Shown here: positions 58,001-64,000 of the stretch, piece by piece
Position numbering within the stretch: position 1 is the first letter of the stretch
Layout of the letters: every line of letters starts with the position of its first letter
Assembly: GCF_000002075.1 (NCBI RefSeq)
Contig: NW_004797276.1
Span: forward strand, 316,253 to 380,252
Length of the DNA: 64,000 nucleotides
From: Aplysia californica
Taxonomy: Eukaryota > Mollusca > Gastropoda > Aplysiida > Aplysiidae
Direction of reading: 5' to 3'
Position numbers and translations under genes: made by a program
Notes under the pieces: generated by a model
What the model was told of the DNA's origin: nothing
What the model saw: only the letters and a program-made list of their open reading frames with translations
Database searches by the model: none

Positions 58001-58238
58001 CAGGAGTAGGTGGCTTTGGTCTGGGTGTAGGGGGTTTTGGCAATTCAAAAGTTTTGTCGTCATCAGTTGTGTTGTCACCATTGTGCAACTTTTTTTCGTC
58101 TTCATTGTTGCGGTCCTCTTTTAAGGGTTTAGCTTCTTCCTTTTCCTCTTTCCAGTCTTTGCTTTTATCACTACTGGTGCTAGGCCTGCGGTTCCTGTGC
58201 CCTGAACTGCTGCTTGACTTTGATGATGCACAACCCAT
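34727..58238 (-). CDS. Calpain-type cysteine protease with two CBSW domains (15 coding exons, complete)
   Basis: Exons in transcript order: 58238-57495, 55824-55693, 55281-55076, 54114-53937, 52762-52697, 51110-51037, 48560-48397, 47767-47666, 46994-46894, 46081-45870, 44511-44432, 39305-39189, 38858-38779, 37371-37082, 34745-34727. All introns are GT-AG and phases agree; 2565 nt encode 854 residues plus TAA. Domains: acylation-type N-terminus (1-10), low-complexity Pro/Glu/Asp linker (about 60-180), CysPc catalytic core (about 235-510) with Cys274, His433 and Asn453, a first calpain beta-sandwich (about 520-660) and a second (about 687-850). No EF-hand follows. Family knowledge: calpains are regulatory intracellular proteases, and the classical ones need calcium through the core and the penta-EF domain. 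Substrates cannot be read from sequence. Unusual: GTCW replaces the usual GDCW at the active site. The vertebrate orthologue is unclear, so no symbol is given. Confidence 0.92.
34801..34876. repeat. (GT)n microsatellite
   Basis: Interrupted GT repeat in calpain intron 14, 60 bp from the last exon. Confidence 0.85.
35356..35401. repeat. Hairpin at the 5' edge of the LINE
   Basis: GGATTGAGCAGTTCTTGGAA and TTCCAAGAACTGCTCAACCC are inverted with one mismatch across a 6-bp loop. This marks the junction between the LINE and sequence to its left. Confidence 0.85.
35376..36850 (+). mobile_element. Decayed LINE, reverse transcriptase region
   Basis: Successive frames encode RT blocks: KKSPKNKAPGPDDITAEAI, AQFGFRKGRGCTDAVFALRQ, FIDQEKAFDRL, VRSGVQQGCVLSPLLFIIYM, FLFADDQ (from YADD) and EFKYLGSNF, then a C-terminal ERQRIKCL region. 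In-frame stops occur at about 35716, 35981 and 36356, with frame shifts at about 35665 and 36725, so it is dead. The endonuclease domain and 3' tail are missing. The clade is not settled (RTE-like spacing). It lies antisense to the calpain in intron 14. Confidence 0.85.
37082..39305 (-). CDS. Calpain exons 12-14: second beta-sandwich (CBSW) domain
   Basis: Exons 39305-39189, 38858-38779 and 37371-37082 encode residues about 687-848. AGGQVSHRDSYHLNPQYLIN repeats the AGG...NPQ signature of the first beta-sandwich, then PVGIRLFN and PPGKYVAVVHMDEP supply the later strands. Two tandem CBSW domains and no EF-hands is the arrangement known from calpain-7, calpain-10 and fungal PalB, although the catalytic core here looks closer to classical calpains. 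Confidence 0.8.
37635..38433. mobile_element. TA-flanked MITE, CAGTCCATGC family, copy 1
   Basis: It starts CAGTCCATGCCGGCTTTAAG and ends CTTAAAGCAGGCACGGACTG, with TA at 37633-37634 and 38434-38435. 799 bp, no coding capacity. Copy 2 (56217-57028) has the same orientation. Calpain intron 13. Confidence 0.8.
40205..40390 (-). mobile_element. Family 2 LINE/SINE tail fragment
   Basis: The reverse complement begins GGGTGGTTGGCGGGTGTTCT and ends TTATGCAGTTGCGAGTGCCG then TAAAACCTC. It matches 7020-7195 closely and sits inside copy 2 of the large repeat. Confidence 0.6.
40600..40750. repeat. (GT)n/(GA)n microsatellite
   Basis: Interrupted GT runs with a short GA run, the counterpart of 17810-17961 in copy 1 of the large repeat. 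Confidence 0.85.
42204..43027. mobile_element. TA-flanked MITE, CAGTCGAACCTG family, inserted in the large repeat
   Basis: It starts CAGTCGAACCTGCCCTGACG and ends GTCTTACACAGGTTTGACTG, with TA at 42202-42203 and 43028-43029. GACGGCCACC motifs recur near both ends. The corresponding place in copy 1 (about 15541-15556) has no insertion. CAGTYRAACC ends with TA duplication fit pogo-type elements. No transposase. Confidence 0.85.
44800..45500 (-). mobile_element. 5'-truncated LINE, RNase H and C-terminus
   Basis: A 200-codon open frame (45484-44882) encodes VVLQWIPAHTGIPGNERADA then LAKRGA, the last part of an RNase H domain (HxGxxGNExAD), and then CPLCDYPSETVEHHLFFC, the Cys/His cluster typical after RNase H in I-group LINEs. 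The frame is intact to its stop, suggesting a fairly young insertion. The RT and endonuclease are missing. Calpain intron 10, sense with the gene, about 290 bp before exon 11. Confidence 0.85.
45870..47767 (-). CDS. Calpain exons 8-10: first beta-sandwich (CBSW) domain
   Basis: Exons 47767-47666, 46994-46894 and 46081-45870 encode residues about 522-660. GIYGEWKQGCTGGFHKLLKN then PRY resembles the GxWxxGxTAGG...NPQ start of the calpain domain III. KPGRYMLVPSTLDEG matches the PGxYxxVPST strand and FLLRAFS matches the F.LRxFS strand that close this fold. Confidence 0.85.
47235..47350 (-). mobile_element. Possible LINE/SINE 3' end
   Basis: The - strand reads AGACTAATTTCTCCCTGCG, AGATGAATAAAG, then a short ATTGTC repeat. 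This style of ending (TTTCTCCC...GAATAAAG plus hexamer repeat) is common for CR1/L2-type LINE tails. Calpain intron 8. Confidence 0.4.
48215..48286. mobile_element. Tiny TTAA-flanked element (72 bp)
   Basis: It starts CCCCTTCATGTCAG and ends CCATGGATGAAGGGG, with TTAA at 48211-48214 and 48287-48290. Piggybac-like ends, no interior to speak of. Calpain intron 7. Confidence 0.6.
48679..49762. mobile_element. piggyBac-like element containing a nested MITE
   Basis: The left end CCCTATGAGCCC and right end GGGCTCAAAGGG are inverted and flanked by TTAA (48675-48678, 49763-49766). Sequences on both sides of the nested MITE are in the same open frame (YSFTAQDVIDYFKNVSEL before, VGCDDKDYHEWDMKCDSDDD after), resembling the acidic N-terminus of piggyBac transposases. 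The rest of the transposase is absent. Calpain intron 6. Confidence 0.65.
48841..49625. mobile_element. TA-flanked MITE, CAGTGGGTGTCGC family, copy 2 (nested)
   Basis: It starts CAGTGAGCGCCGCATTCAAC and ends CAACCTCGTTGAAAGCGACA then CCCACAG, with TA at 48839-48840 and 49626-49627. It matches copy 1 (28130-28880) along its length and interrupts the piggyBac-like element at 48679-49762, so it is the younger of the two. Confidence 0.8.
49845..50134. repeat. (AG)n array with variants
   Basis: About 290 bp of GA repeat with scattered C, T and A interruptions, strictly purine-rich on the + strand. Calpain intron 6. Confidence 0.95.
51037..51110 (-). CDS. Calpain exon 6: catalytic asparagine
   Basis: It encodes VGRTKLMRVRNPWGHGEWKG and then AWSDG. 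RVRNPWG is the invariant calpain Asn motif (Asn453). The donor is gttggt, weaker than the gtaagt-type donors of the other exons, so skipping or alternative use would be worth checking in RNA. Confidence 0.88.
51515..51694. mobile_element. Short relative of the CAGTCGAACCTG MITE
   Basis: The right end GGCAGGTTTGACTG is followed by TA. The left end (GTCGAAGTTGGTCC) is a degraded partner. GTGGTTG/AAGTGGCTGG motifs replace the GGCCACC motifs of the full copy. Calpain intron 5. Confidence 0.5.
51731..52510. mobile_element. TIR element, CGTGGTGRAATCWGG family, copy 2 with nested insertion
   Basis: The left end CGTGGTGGAATCAGGCGCTC and right end (reverse complement CGTGGTGAAATCTGGCACTC) match well. 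It is interrupted by a GACCTGCCACTC element at about 51837-52082. Calpain intron 5, ending 187 bp before exon 5. Confidence 0.6.
51837..52082. mobile_element. GACCTGCCACTC family element, copy 2 (partial), with (GT)n
   Basis: AGACCTGCCACTCTATGAAA is followed by AAATCAGGA and a TTTCCAGGGGTGCCCATAAA segment that match the inverted right half of the element at 12664-13233, then (GT)n at 52003-52081 in place of its (AC)n. The other end is not seen. Confidence 0.55.
52697..52762 (-). CDS. Calpain exon 5: catalytic histidine
   Basis: Twenty-two codons, DEYDNHQGLVGGHAYSLVGT then AE. GLVGGHAYSL matches the calpain GLVxGHAYS motif, making His433 the catalytic histidine. The acceptor is ccccaag and the donor GAG|gtaaaa. 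Confidence 0.9.
52835..53030 (-). mobile_element. Possible tRNA-headed SINE fragment
   Basis: On the - strand GTTGAGATCATGCTGGACT and GGTCCCTGGTACGAACCCC look like A- and B-box regions of a tRNA-derived head. No second copy is seen in the window and no clear tail. Calpain intron 4. Confidence 0.35.
54380..54540 (-). mobile_element. Family 2 LINE/SINE tail fragment, diverged
   Basis: Reverse complement with CTATCGTCCTTTTCTCTCC and TGTGTTGCAAGTGCCATTAT, a diverged match to 40205-40390. Calpain intron 3. Confidence 0.45.
55693..55824 (-). CDS. Calpain exon 2: catalytic cysteine
   Basis: Forty-four codons, phase 0 at both ends. NPKLFSDGATRFDIGQGSAG is followed directly by TCWFLSTVANIAG; the nucleophile is Cys274. 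Classical calpains have QGxxGDCW(F/L); here Thr replaces the Asp before the Cys. The oxyanion Gln268 is present, so the enzyme is probably active. Confidence 0.9.
56217..57028. mobile_element. TA-flanked MITE, CAGTCCATGC family, copy 2
   Basis: It starts CAGTCCATGCAGGTTTTAAG and ends TTTAAAGCCGGCACAGACTG, with TA at 56215-56216 and 57029-57030. 812 bp, matching 37635-38433 throughout apart from a CG/TG-rich patch near 56740. Calpain intron 1. Confidence 0.8.
57495..58238 (-). CDS. Calpain exon 1: acylation-type N-terminus and acidic Pro-rich linker
   Basis: It encodes 248 residues starting MGCASSKSSSSSG. Gly2 with Cys3 and a following Ser/Lys cluster is the classic dual-acylation pattern (N-myristoylation plus palmitoylation), predicting membrane attachment. 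Residues about 68-175 are low complexity: PPTPRPKPPTPE, PPTPPPPEPE, an imperfect PEP/KPE array, then DDEEDDMEEDD. The exon ends in the core lead-in SGVEWKRPG, which matches the VEWKRP element of classical calpains. The donor is GGG|gtaagt, phase 0. Confidence 0.9.
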
Positions 58239-58258
58239 TTTGTCAAATTATGAAGTAT
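58239..58258 (-). other. Calpain 5' UTR part with splice acceptor
   Basis: Directly upstream of the ATG the - strand reads ttctttcaacag|ATACTTC, a good polypyrimidine tract and AG. The 5' UTR therefore probably has an upstream non-coding exon; I could not locate it between 58.26 and 59.7 kb. Confidence 0.55.
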
Positions 58259-58659
58259 CTGTTGAAAGAAATGTTATAAGTTTGATTAACAAATTTACAA
58301 TAGAATTGTTTTAAAAGAGCAAACCTGTATGTAACCTTAATTGACAAAGTAAATGAGGATCATGAAAAAGTAGCTTAAAATTTGGTAAACTCCTTTTTAA
58401 ACTAAACTGCTTAAATCCCCTTATTTTTATCATCTTTTAACAATAAAATGACAACAGAAGATGATCTGCGTGCCTGGAGAAAGCAGTTGTTAGCAAAGCT
58501 ATTTTTCAGCAACAGGGTGAAAAGACCAAAAAAGTAGTTTCGTCAAAAATTTAGTTCAATCAGAAAACACACGTTTATCCATTTCTTGAAACACATTGAA
58601 AGGATTTCACAATTAAGTCAAAATATTTATAAACATTAATTTATTGTTAGTTTTGCAAC

Positions 58660-58880
58660 ATGTTGTACTTCTTCTTCTTCTATCCCGGGGTTGGGACACC
58701 ACTGCATCTGAAAACCAGCTCTCGCCATTTATCTTTGTCCTCTGCTTTCCTCAGATTGTCACCATTGTCTTTCCTGACCACTCTGTAATGTTGTCCTCCT
58801 ATCTCCTTCTCTGCTAGAATTAAATTGGTTTTTCCCAAAACTTTTGTTTTTACACTCTGTGTTACAAAATGTGACATATA
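58660..58880 (-). mobile_element. LINE 3' coding end
   Basis: The - strand frame ends RVVRKDNGDNL...AEDKDKWRELVFRCSGVPTP, the final segment of an RT-bearing LINE C-terminus (DKWRELVxRC). Only about 65 codons remain. About 420 bp upstream of the calpain ATG. Confidence 0.55.
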
Positions 58881-59622
58881 CCTTTAAAACTACTCAAGAT
58901 ATTTGAAAAATTAAAAAATGTCGGCGACTGGAAATAGTGTTCCAGATTTCTGCAATTCGCCATGTCCGTAAAAGCCCTAAATTTTAATACAAAGAAATAC
59001 TATTGAGAGAAAATCAAGGAAGGTTAAAAAAAAGAACATTAGAACAATTAACATGGTAAGCTCCCTTGATGAACGTGTTGACGGTGTGAGAGCAAGAAGA
59101 TGAATGAAAGTGGAAAGCAGAAAATCTCACGTGTGCACAGCCAACCCCTACGTCATTTCTTTCCTCTCATTTCATTGGCTTACAGAAAGTTACCCCTCTT
59201 GACACACGCACCGTGGGTTTCAGGGGGGCATGCCCCGTAATTCACCATAATTTAATGTTTTGGCAATTGGGTTTGGTATTTTCTGGAAAACATTTGATTT
59301 GCAAAAGTTTTAGGGGTCATATCGTCGGGCTTGTGATAAAACCGACTAACCCACAAAATATTTTTATTGGCCCTATCGATAGTAAATTGTCCATTTCATA
59401 TGCTCACTCAAAGACAGATCAGAATTTTGTCTAGTAATGACTTTAAAACATTAGAAATAAAACCGTATAACCTGGCACCCATCGGATTTTAGCTTGATAA
59501 TTCTGACTATCCCACCTGCGAGAGCAGGAATGAGGGTTGGCAGTTTTTGTTGTGTTAACAATGAGGGGCCATGTGCTACCTTACCCACCAACCCCATCTT
59601 AGACTCGTCTCCTAACTTCGTT

Positions 59623-59630
59623 TGACGTCA
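59623..59630 (+). promoter_or_regulatory. CRE-type palindrome TGACGTCA upstream of calpain
   Basis: A perfect CREB/ATF consensus octamer lies 49 bp before the candidate ATG at 59679 and 1.4 kb upstream of the calpain ATG. One such octamer is expected by chance in about 65 kb, so position is the only argument for function. Confidence 0.3.
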
Positions 59631-59678
59631 GATTCACATGATCACACCCTTGATAGTCCAGCATTCGCTGACATAACC

Positions 59679-60283
59679 ATGGGAGATCTCCAAAAAGGTA
59701 TATTTGTGTGATATTTTTTGTTGGTTTCATTCATATAGATCTAGTAATTTCCTATTTTTTTCTTCATTCCTAATGTTGCTGATAATGTTATTAATGACTA
59801 AAACTCCCCACTTTTCCAACAGTACTGTTTATCTCTTGACAATGCTGACATTTCAAATGCTTCTTTATGAATTTTTGTTTCATTTGACACTATTTTTTTG
59901 TCCACGTGTTCGTCCCTGTCTTTGTACTGGAAAGTCACCGAATTGTGAAGGCATTTTCCCGTATTTGGACTACTGTCTTTTCTCCTAATCATTTTTTTCC
60001 GTTGGAATTGTGGAACCTGTCCACCACACCCGCCAACCCCCAACGAACATTATGTTATATGTGTTTCTTCTTCACCTTAGCAGAGACTGAGCCCACCATT
60101 TTGAAACTTCACAGTGACTGTAAAGATGGTTCCAATAGGGAACGGGATGGAGGGTGCCCATGTCCCTCGGATCGTGACTCATTGGAGCAGAGGAAAATAG
60201 GACCAACACTTACATTACTCAAACGCAATCCCACATCATCACCACCATTATATCTAAAATCATCACTGTTCTCAGATCAATGA
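59679..60283 (+). CDS. Possible small two-exon gene, unrecognised protein
   Basis: ATG at 59679 has a good context (aaccATGG) and MGDLQK runs into AAAAAG|gtatat after 59697. A pyrimidine-rich acceptor at about 60080 (ttag or ttagcag, a NAGNAG site) opens a phase-matched exon starting (A)ETEPTILKLHSDC and ending SLFSDQ, TGA at 60281-60283, giving about 73 residues. I recognise no domain. The codon content looks protein-like rather than low complexity, but there is no clear AATAAA downstream. It would be head to head with the calpain gene. It may equally be chance. Confidence 0.3.
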
Positions 60284-61119
60284 CTTACATCTACAATCCT
60301 GGAATCCCTATCTGCTATTACAGTCACTTGTTATACTAAGTATGCATGTAATACACTATTGGACACTGTCATACGCACTTCTTTTCTACTAATCAGATGG
60401 CGTCAATTGCATATAAATGGGCAAGGGATAAAAAAAATAATTTTAAGTATTTCTTTATTTTCATTTGCAGTGTTTATAATTATTGCAGTTATTGCTTTCT
60501 GTAACATCTTTCGAAATTCTTTGAAAGTCTATTTCGTTTGTGTTTTGTACAGATTATTTTCTCAGTTTCGTAGAATGCTTTATCCTTATATCAAACCCTA
60601 ACTCACATAATGCTAATACATTCCATCAGATGAAGCTACACTTGCTGCGTTACCTCTGACCCTTAGCACAGTGGAAAGTGATTAAAATGACCAAGCTAAT
60701 ATCACCCAAGCTGATGATACAAACGTTACGTCATCATTGATCTCTGCAAAAAAAGACACGGAATGAAAACGAATGGAAGGGTAACAAAAGGAAGAGATTG
60801 AAATTGAAAGAATTGGGAATGCCTCAACACATGTCAAGGCACCAAGCGAGCAGGCTGTGAACTTAACGTCCATTGCAGTTGTAAATTGGTTGGTATAAAA
60901 TGCAATGACATCACTAGTCACTCTCTTGTAAGGAAAAGAGAGCCTACGTATATGCCATGATAAACAATATAGACAAAATGAGATCTTAAATAGTAAGTGA
61001 AAACCCAAGAAGAAATTACGCCCTTCAATACCACTTAAAAAGTGTCAAAGGTCAAAGAATTTCAGTTTGTAAAACAATGTTCATGAACACTACAGGACTG
61101 ACCAACTGGTTTATTTAAA

Positions 61120-62250
61120 GTGTCTTCTCCGAAAAAAAAAAAAAGCACCCAAGAACACGTCATGCCCACCACGAGAGAGCCAAGGATGACAAGTTATTCC
61201 ATTAGGAGGAATTTTTCGACAAACTTTCGAAGATGCCCTCCTATTACTATCACAAGTCAATGACAAAATTGTATCTGCAGATGGTATTCCAAAGCACATC
61301 AGATCTGCATTGAGTATACATGGAGAAATATGGCAGAGAGGCAGAAAAAAATATTGAGCTATCAAATGTTTTGCCAAGAGTTCAAGAAGAACAATAATTT
61401 GGGTTTATTTTCAACCAAGAAAGACCAGAGCGACATTTGCACCAGCTCTGAATCTGGAAAACTCACAGAACAGAATACACAGCTCATCAAATGAGGAAAG
61501 CTGCAGCTAGAGCAGAGAAGGAGGGACAGGGAAGCTGCATTGAATCCAGAGAATAAAGTGTGCGTCCTTTGTATGGAGATCCAGTATGTCCTCCTGGCAG
61601 CATCACAAACGTCTCAAAAGACATCAGCCTTATATTATAAAACAAAACTGGCAGTCTAGATTTTACGATATATGATCTTGCCACCAGAGATGTCAGATCG
61701 TATGTCTAGGATGAAAGTGAAGGTAGTCTGAGCTCCAACAGTTTTCATCATGTCTGATTCACTACCTCAGATCGCGAGCGACTGACTTCAACCACTTCAT
61801 CATCTACAGTGATTGGTGCAACTACCAAAACAGAAATGTCATCCTGGCGAGTGAAGTGGCCTTGCTGACCAAAGAGCTTGACATCACAGCTGAGCAGAAA
61901 TTCCTAACCAAGGGCCATACCCAAATGGAGGAGGATTCAGTCTATGGCACTATTTAGCGATTGCTCAAAAACGCACTGATTTATATCCCAGTGGACTACT
62001 TGAACATCATGCTCAAAGCCAGACGCATCCCCAGGCCCTATGAAGGTATGTGTCTGGACAACAGCTTTTTCAAATATTTCACAAAGGTCGGAGAGTACAA
62101 ACCAATATGCCCAGGGAGAAAAGCAGGTCATTGACTTGCAGGCATCAAAGTACACTCCAGACTTAAAAATTCAGCACAAACTGAACTTTGATGATGAATG
62201 GCAGGCGCTGCAAGGACTATGAAAGCTGAACAATCAATGTACAACAGTTA
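61120..62250 (+). pseudogene. Decayed transposase-like gene, family uncertain
   Basis: Short separate segments are recognisable: SDWCNYQNRNVILA, EQKFLTKGHTQMEEDSVYGT and a later KPICPGRKAG. These belong to a gene type repeated in many invertebrate genomes with the outline of a DDE/RNase H-fold transposase. Several breaks make it clearly dead. Part of the N-terminal side may also be present from about 61130. The superfamily cannot be assigned by eye. Confidence 0.55.
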
Positions 62251-64000
62251 CTGGTGGATTTCTCTACAAAAACAGATTGAAGATAACTGCTACAGCAGTT
62301 GAAGGCTGCCATACCACAATGCTACCACAGTTACTATGACACTTTGCCTCAGTGAGAAGTTGTGAAAGCGATCAAGTCAAATTGAATTGGTGTAGAATAT
62401 TTGAAAACAATGGTGACTTTTTGCCGTATATTGCCTTGTTATAACTATAGGAAACAGAGTGAAACAGACATGCTTAATCTATTGTTGAGAAAACTCAATA
62501 CCGTAGTTGTCAAGCCGAGCTCCTGAAGAGAGTTGGCATATTCTTTGACACTTAGTCTTTTTATAATAATAATATATTATTATGTTACCTACTTCATTCT
62601 AACGATTGCTGAGGTAGCAGCTAGTAGAGTTTTGTGTGGCTTTCTGCTTTCATTTCTTTCTAAGTATTACTTTTTAGCAGGCATTTGAAGGACAACCCAG
62701 GGTCAATAGTACCGTGTCAGACACTGTCATAAATTCTAAAGGCCTGCTACTGCTACTACTGTTGTTGTTGTTGTAGCTGCTCTTCTTTACACTTCAAACC
62801 TCCTGTTTTCTACTTCAAATGTAGTTATTAGATCCATTGCTCTGTTCCTAATCTTCTACTTCAAGTAAATTTTCAACTAAAAAATTGTGACTGCTGTTTT
62901 TGCCCGAATTGATTCCATAGCACTGATTTGAAATGACTGTAGCTGATAGTATTAAATGGTAGCACTAAAATTGTGCTGCACTCAAGGCCAATATAGTGGC
63001 TTCCTGATAAAACAGGCCACCCCACAAAATTGAGGTTTGGTTGGTTTTATTCTGAAAAATTTAAGCGACAAAACCGTACATCTCACGCAGTTTCATTAAA
63101 AGTGATTTTTAAGGAAAAGCAGGTCAGTTTTTCTGTAAAGTGTTTTTATAGGTGTTTAAATTTAGGCAGGCGCTGCAACGCCGCGTTCTGAATAGCTCTT
63201 GTGCTATTTGAAACTAGATCTAAAGATATTATCTCTGTGTGCACTTTATATTTTGCCATCACACATCATGCCGCCCAGGGGCGAAGGCTGACTTGTTTGA
63301 CAGGGTAATCAAAGTGAAATGGGACCAGATAGGGCCTGTAGATATCACACAAGAATCTTACTCGAGGCGGCGACTCTGAGTTGTGAATGAAAACAAATCC
63401 GGAATTCATATTGTATGTTCAACCGCCAAAATAATCGGGAAAGTATCTTATTAAATATCAGTTCCCACTAAAATTAAACTTAACTTTAGATGTGAATACA
63501 TAAACATAAAGCAAAGAAGCAGAGATGCCAGTACTAGATCTATATGTTATAGATCTACCAGTGAGTCTAACTCTTTGGTAGAACATGACAATTATTATTT
63601 TTTAAATTTCACATTTGGCTGTTTTTGTTAGCCTTTCGCGGCCAGGAGCTGGAGTCATAATCGAGGTCACGATCTGATTATAGGACGGTAAAAAGTCGAG
63701 GAAAAAAAACAAGCACAAGCAGCAGTCAAGAGATTATTAAGAGTTAGTTCCCCTCACATTTGTGAGGTAGACTCGACCAGTGTTAGTTAGCTTACTTAAT
63801 CAGGGCTGGTGATTGATTTTAACTTTGGCCCCAAAGGGGTGAACAGGGTATATGTGGCAATGAAACAGCTTTGACTGCCATGCACATGTTCCCTTCAACT
63901 CTATTCCAGCCTCACTTTATTTGTTGATTACGAACGTCTTTTGACATTTAATTTATGAGGTTTACGTTTAAGGATGAATTTGACAGCGACAATGTTTCAA
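62251..64000. other. Sequence upstream of the calpain, nothing recognised
   Basis: AT-rich DNA with short CTACTG/GTTGTTG runs near 62750 and AGATCTA motifs near 63210 and 63550. No coding segment, TIR pair or RNA gene seen on either strand. Confidence 0.5.

Noticed and set aside
57682-58314. 210-codon + strand frame rich in Gly and Ser
   Set aside because: It lies exactly opposite calpain exon 1 and is the antisense of its Pro/Glu-rich codons. The calpain frame has family homology and splice sites.

Overview
The window is metazoan nuclear DNA: intron-rich genes with GT-AG splicing, AT-rich non-coding sequence, dense microsatellites, LINEs, tRNA-headed SINEs and many small terminal-inverted-repeat elements. 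Repeat style and protein divergence suggest an invertebrate, most likely a mollusc and probably a gastropod. That placement is an inference and no single feature proves it.

Two complete host genes face each other tail to tail. On the + strand, 3302-26254 is AAAS, encoding the nuclear-pore protein aladin; 15 coding exons with agreeing phases give 509 residues. On the - strand, 58238 down to 34727 is a calpain cysteine protease; 15 coding exons give 854 residues. It has an acylation-type N-terminus (MGCASSK), a Pro/Glu/Asp-rich linker, a CysPc core with Cys274, His433 and Asn453, and two calpain beta-sandwich domains, but no penta-EF-hand domain. The two genes have no obvious functional link and look like ordinary neighbours. 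A possible very small two-exon gene on the + strand (59679-60283) would lie head to head with the calpain.

Layout: 1-3.3 kb is upstream of AAAS (microsatellites, one SINE, a CRE-type octamer). 3.3-26.4 kb is AAAS with introns full of repeats. 26.4-34.5 kb is the space between the convergent genes, with a TSD-flanked SINE, a TA-flanked MITE, a roughly 0.9 kb imperfect tandem repeat and plain AT-rich DNA. 34.5-58.3 kb is the calpain. 58.3-64 kb is upstream of it, with a LINE tail, the candidate small gene, a decayed transposase-like gene and featureless sequence.

The least explained structure is a non-coding repeat of about 3.5-4.2 kb present twice in opposite orientation, in AAAS intron 9 (14701-18205) and calpain intron 11 (about 39627-43800). 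Its ends carry palindromic GGCCTAAATAAG modules. One copy contains a head-to-head minisatellite and the other a TA-flanked MITE whose empty site is visible in the first. Also notable are a SINE and a LINE that share a 3' tail, several CAGT-ended TA-flanked MITE families, TTAA-flanked piggyBac-like elements including a nested case, a cluster of palindromes in AAAS intron 1, and repeated poly(T)-poly(G) junctions. All calls come from reading the sequence; no database search or alignment program was run.
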